5,021 nt of DNA from the NCBI GenBank assembly GCA_030040455.1, contig JASHTR010000250.1, forward strand, positions 1 through 5,021. The letters are read 5' to 3'. The stretch is from Terriglobia bacterium (lineage in GTDB: Bacteria > Acidobacteriota > Terriglobia > UBA7540). A program made the translations under genes and the position numbers. Of the stretch, positions 4,989 to 5,021 are shown one piece after another. The number at the start of each line of letters is the position of its first letter. Position 1 is the first letter of the stretch. The notes below the pieces were generated by a model. That model was not told the origin of the DNA. It made no database searches and worked only from the letters and a program-made list of their open reading frames with translations.

Positions 4989-5021
4989 TGGTTCGTGTCT
5001 CGCGGTTCGAATCACGAACCA
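4989..5021. repeat. 9-bp inverted repeat at the window edge
   Basis: TGGTTCGTG (4989-4997) and CACGAACCA (5013-5021) are perfectly complementary around a 15-nt loop. The right arm ends exactly at the last base of the window, so the true stem may be longer. It continues the hairpin series that starts at 4864. Confidence 0.6.

Larger units (their letters stand above)
4818..5021. other. Hairpin-rich non-coding region upstream of the peptidase
   Basis: About 200 bp without a credible gene. The only open frame here, on the minus strand over 4764-5015, is Arg/Thr-rich, runs through the inverted repeats and the peptidase promoter, and has no recognisable domain. The region contains four to five successive stem-loops (4864-4885, 4903-4921, 4933-4987, 4989-5021) and continues beyond the window, so a further gene may start just outside. 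Confidence 0.6.

Noticed and set aside
4764..5015. Minus-strand open frame of 83 codons upstream of the peptidase
   Set aside because: It crosses the peptidase promoter and start, is Arg/Thr-rich, and covers inverted repeats; no support for translation.
5000..5021. Possible tRNA 3' end: GGTTCGAATC followed by ...CCA on the plus strand
   Set aside because: The T-loop-like string is present, but the flanking bases do not form a 5-bp T stem (GA and CC mismatches next to the first pair). The CCA is part of the 9-bp inverted repeat with 4989-4997, and no anticodon or D arm is seen upstream.

Overview
This window looks like a stretch of ordinary chromosome from a moderately GC-rich bacterium, most likely an Acidobacteriota member or a relative. 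That assignment is an inference. It rests on the dispersed palindromic repeats with TGTCAT...GCTCAGCAYGA ends, which resemble repeats I associate with acidobacterial genomes, and on a gene set of an MqnP-type prenyltransferase and a secreted M28 peptidase. No marker gene for taxonomy is present.

Layout: (1) 1-306, plus strand, the C-terminal end of glmS (glucosamine-6-phosphate synthase), cut by the window edge. (2) 307-473, a short convergent gap. (3) 474-1268, minus strand, an SDR-family NAD(P)-dependent oxidoreductase with a recognisable promoter and Shine-Dalgarno sequence. (4) About 1310-1800, a gene-free stretch of roughly 500 bp packed with hairpins, including a 97-bp nested palindrome. 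(5) 1815-2078, plus strand, a small uncharacterised protein of 87 aa. It converges, with only 8 bp between stop codons, on (6) 2087-3049, minus strand, a UbiA/MqnP-like polyprenyltransferase of the inner membrane. (7) 3050-3247, a gap holding a second palindromic element that shares its termini with the first. (8) 3248-4777, minus strand, a secreted M28 zinc aminopeptidase or carboxypeptidase-Q-like protein with a clear promoter and Shine-Dalgarno sequence. (9) 4815-5021, gene-free, with a run of hairpins that continues past the window end.

The genes do not form one pathway: they cover amino-sugar supply for the cell wall, a sugar or acyl oxidoreductase, quinone prenylation and extracytoplasmic peptide hydrolysis. 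The peptidase and prenyltransferase lie in the same direction and could be co-transcribed through the 198-bp repeat-bearing gap. I see no defence system, CRISPR array, transposase, rRNA or tRNA. The unusual content is the non-coding part, namely two related palindromic elements and two further hairpin clusters, plus the small protein I cannot assign.
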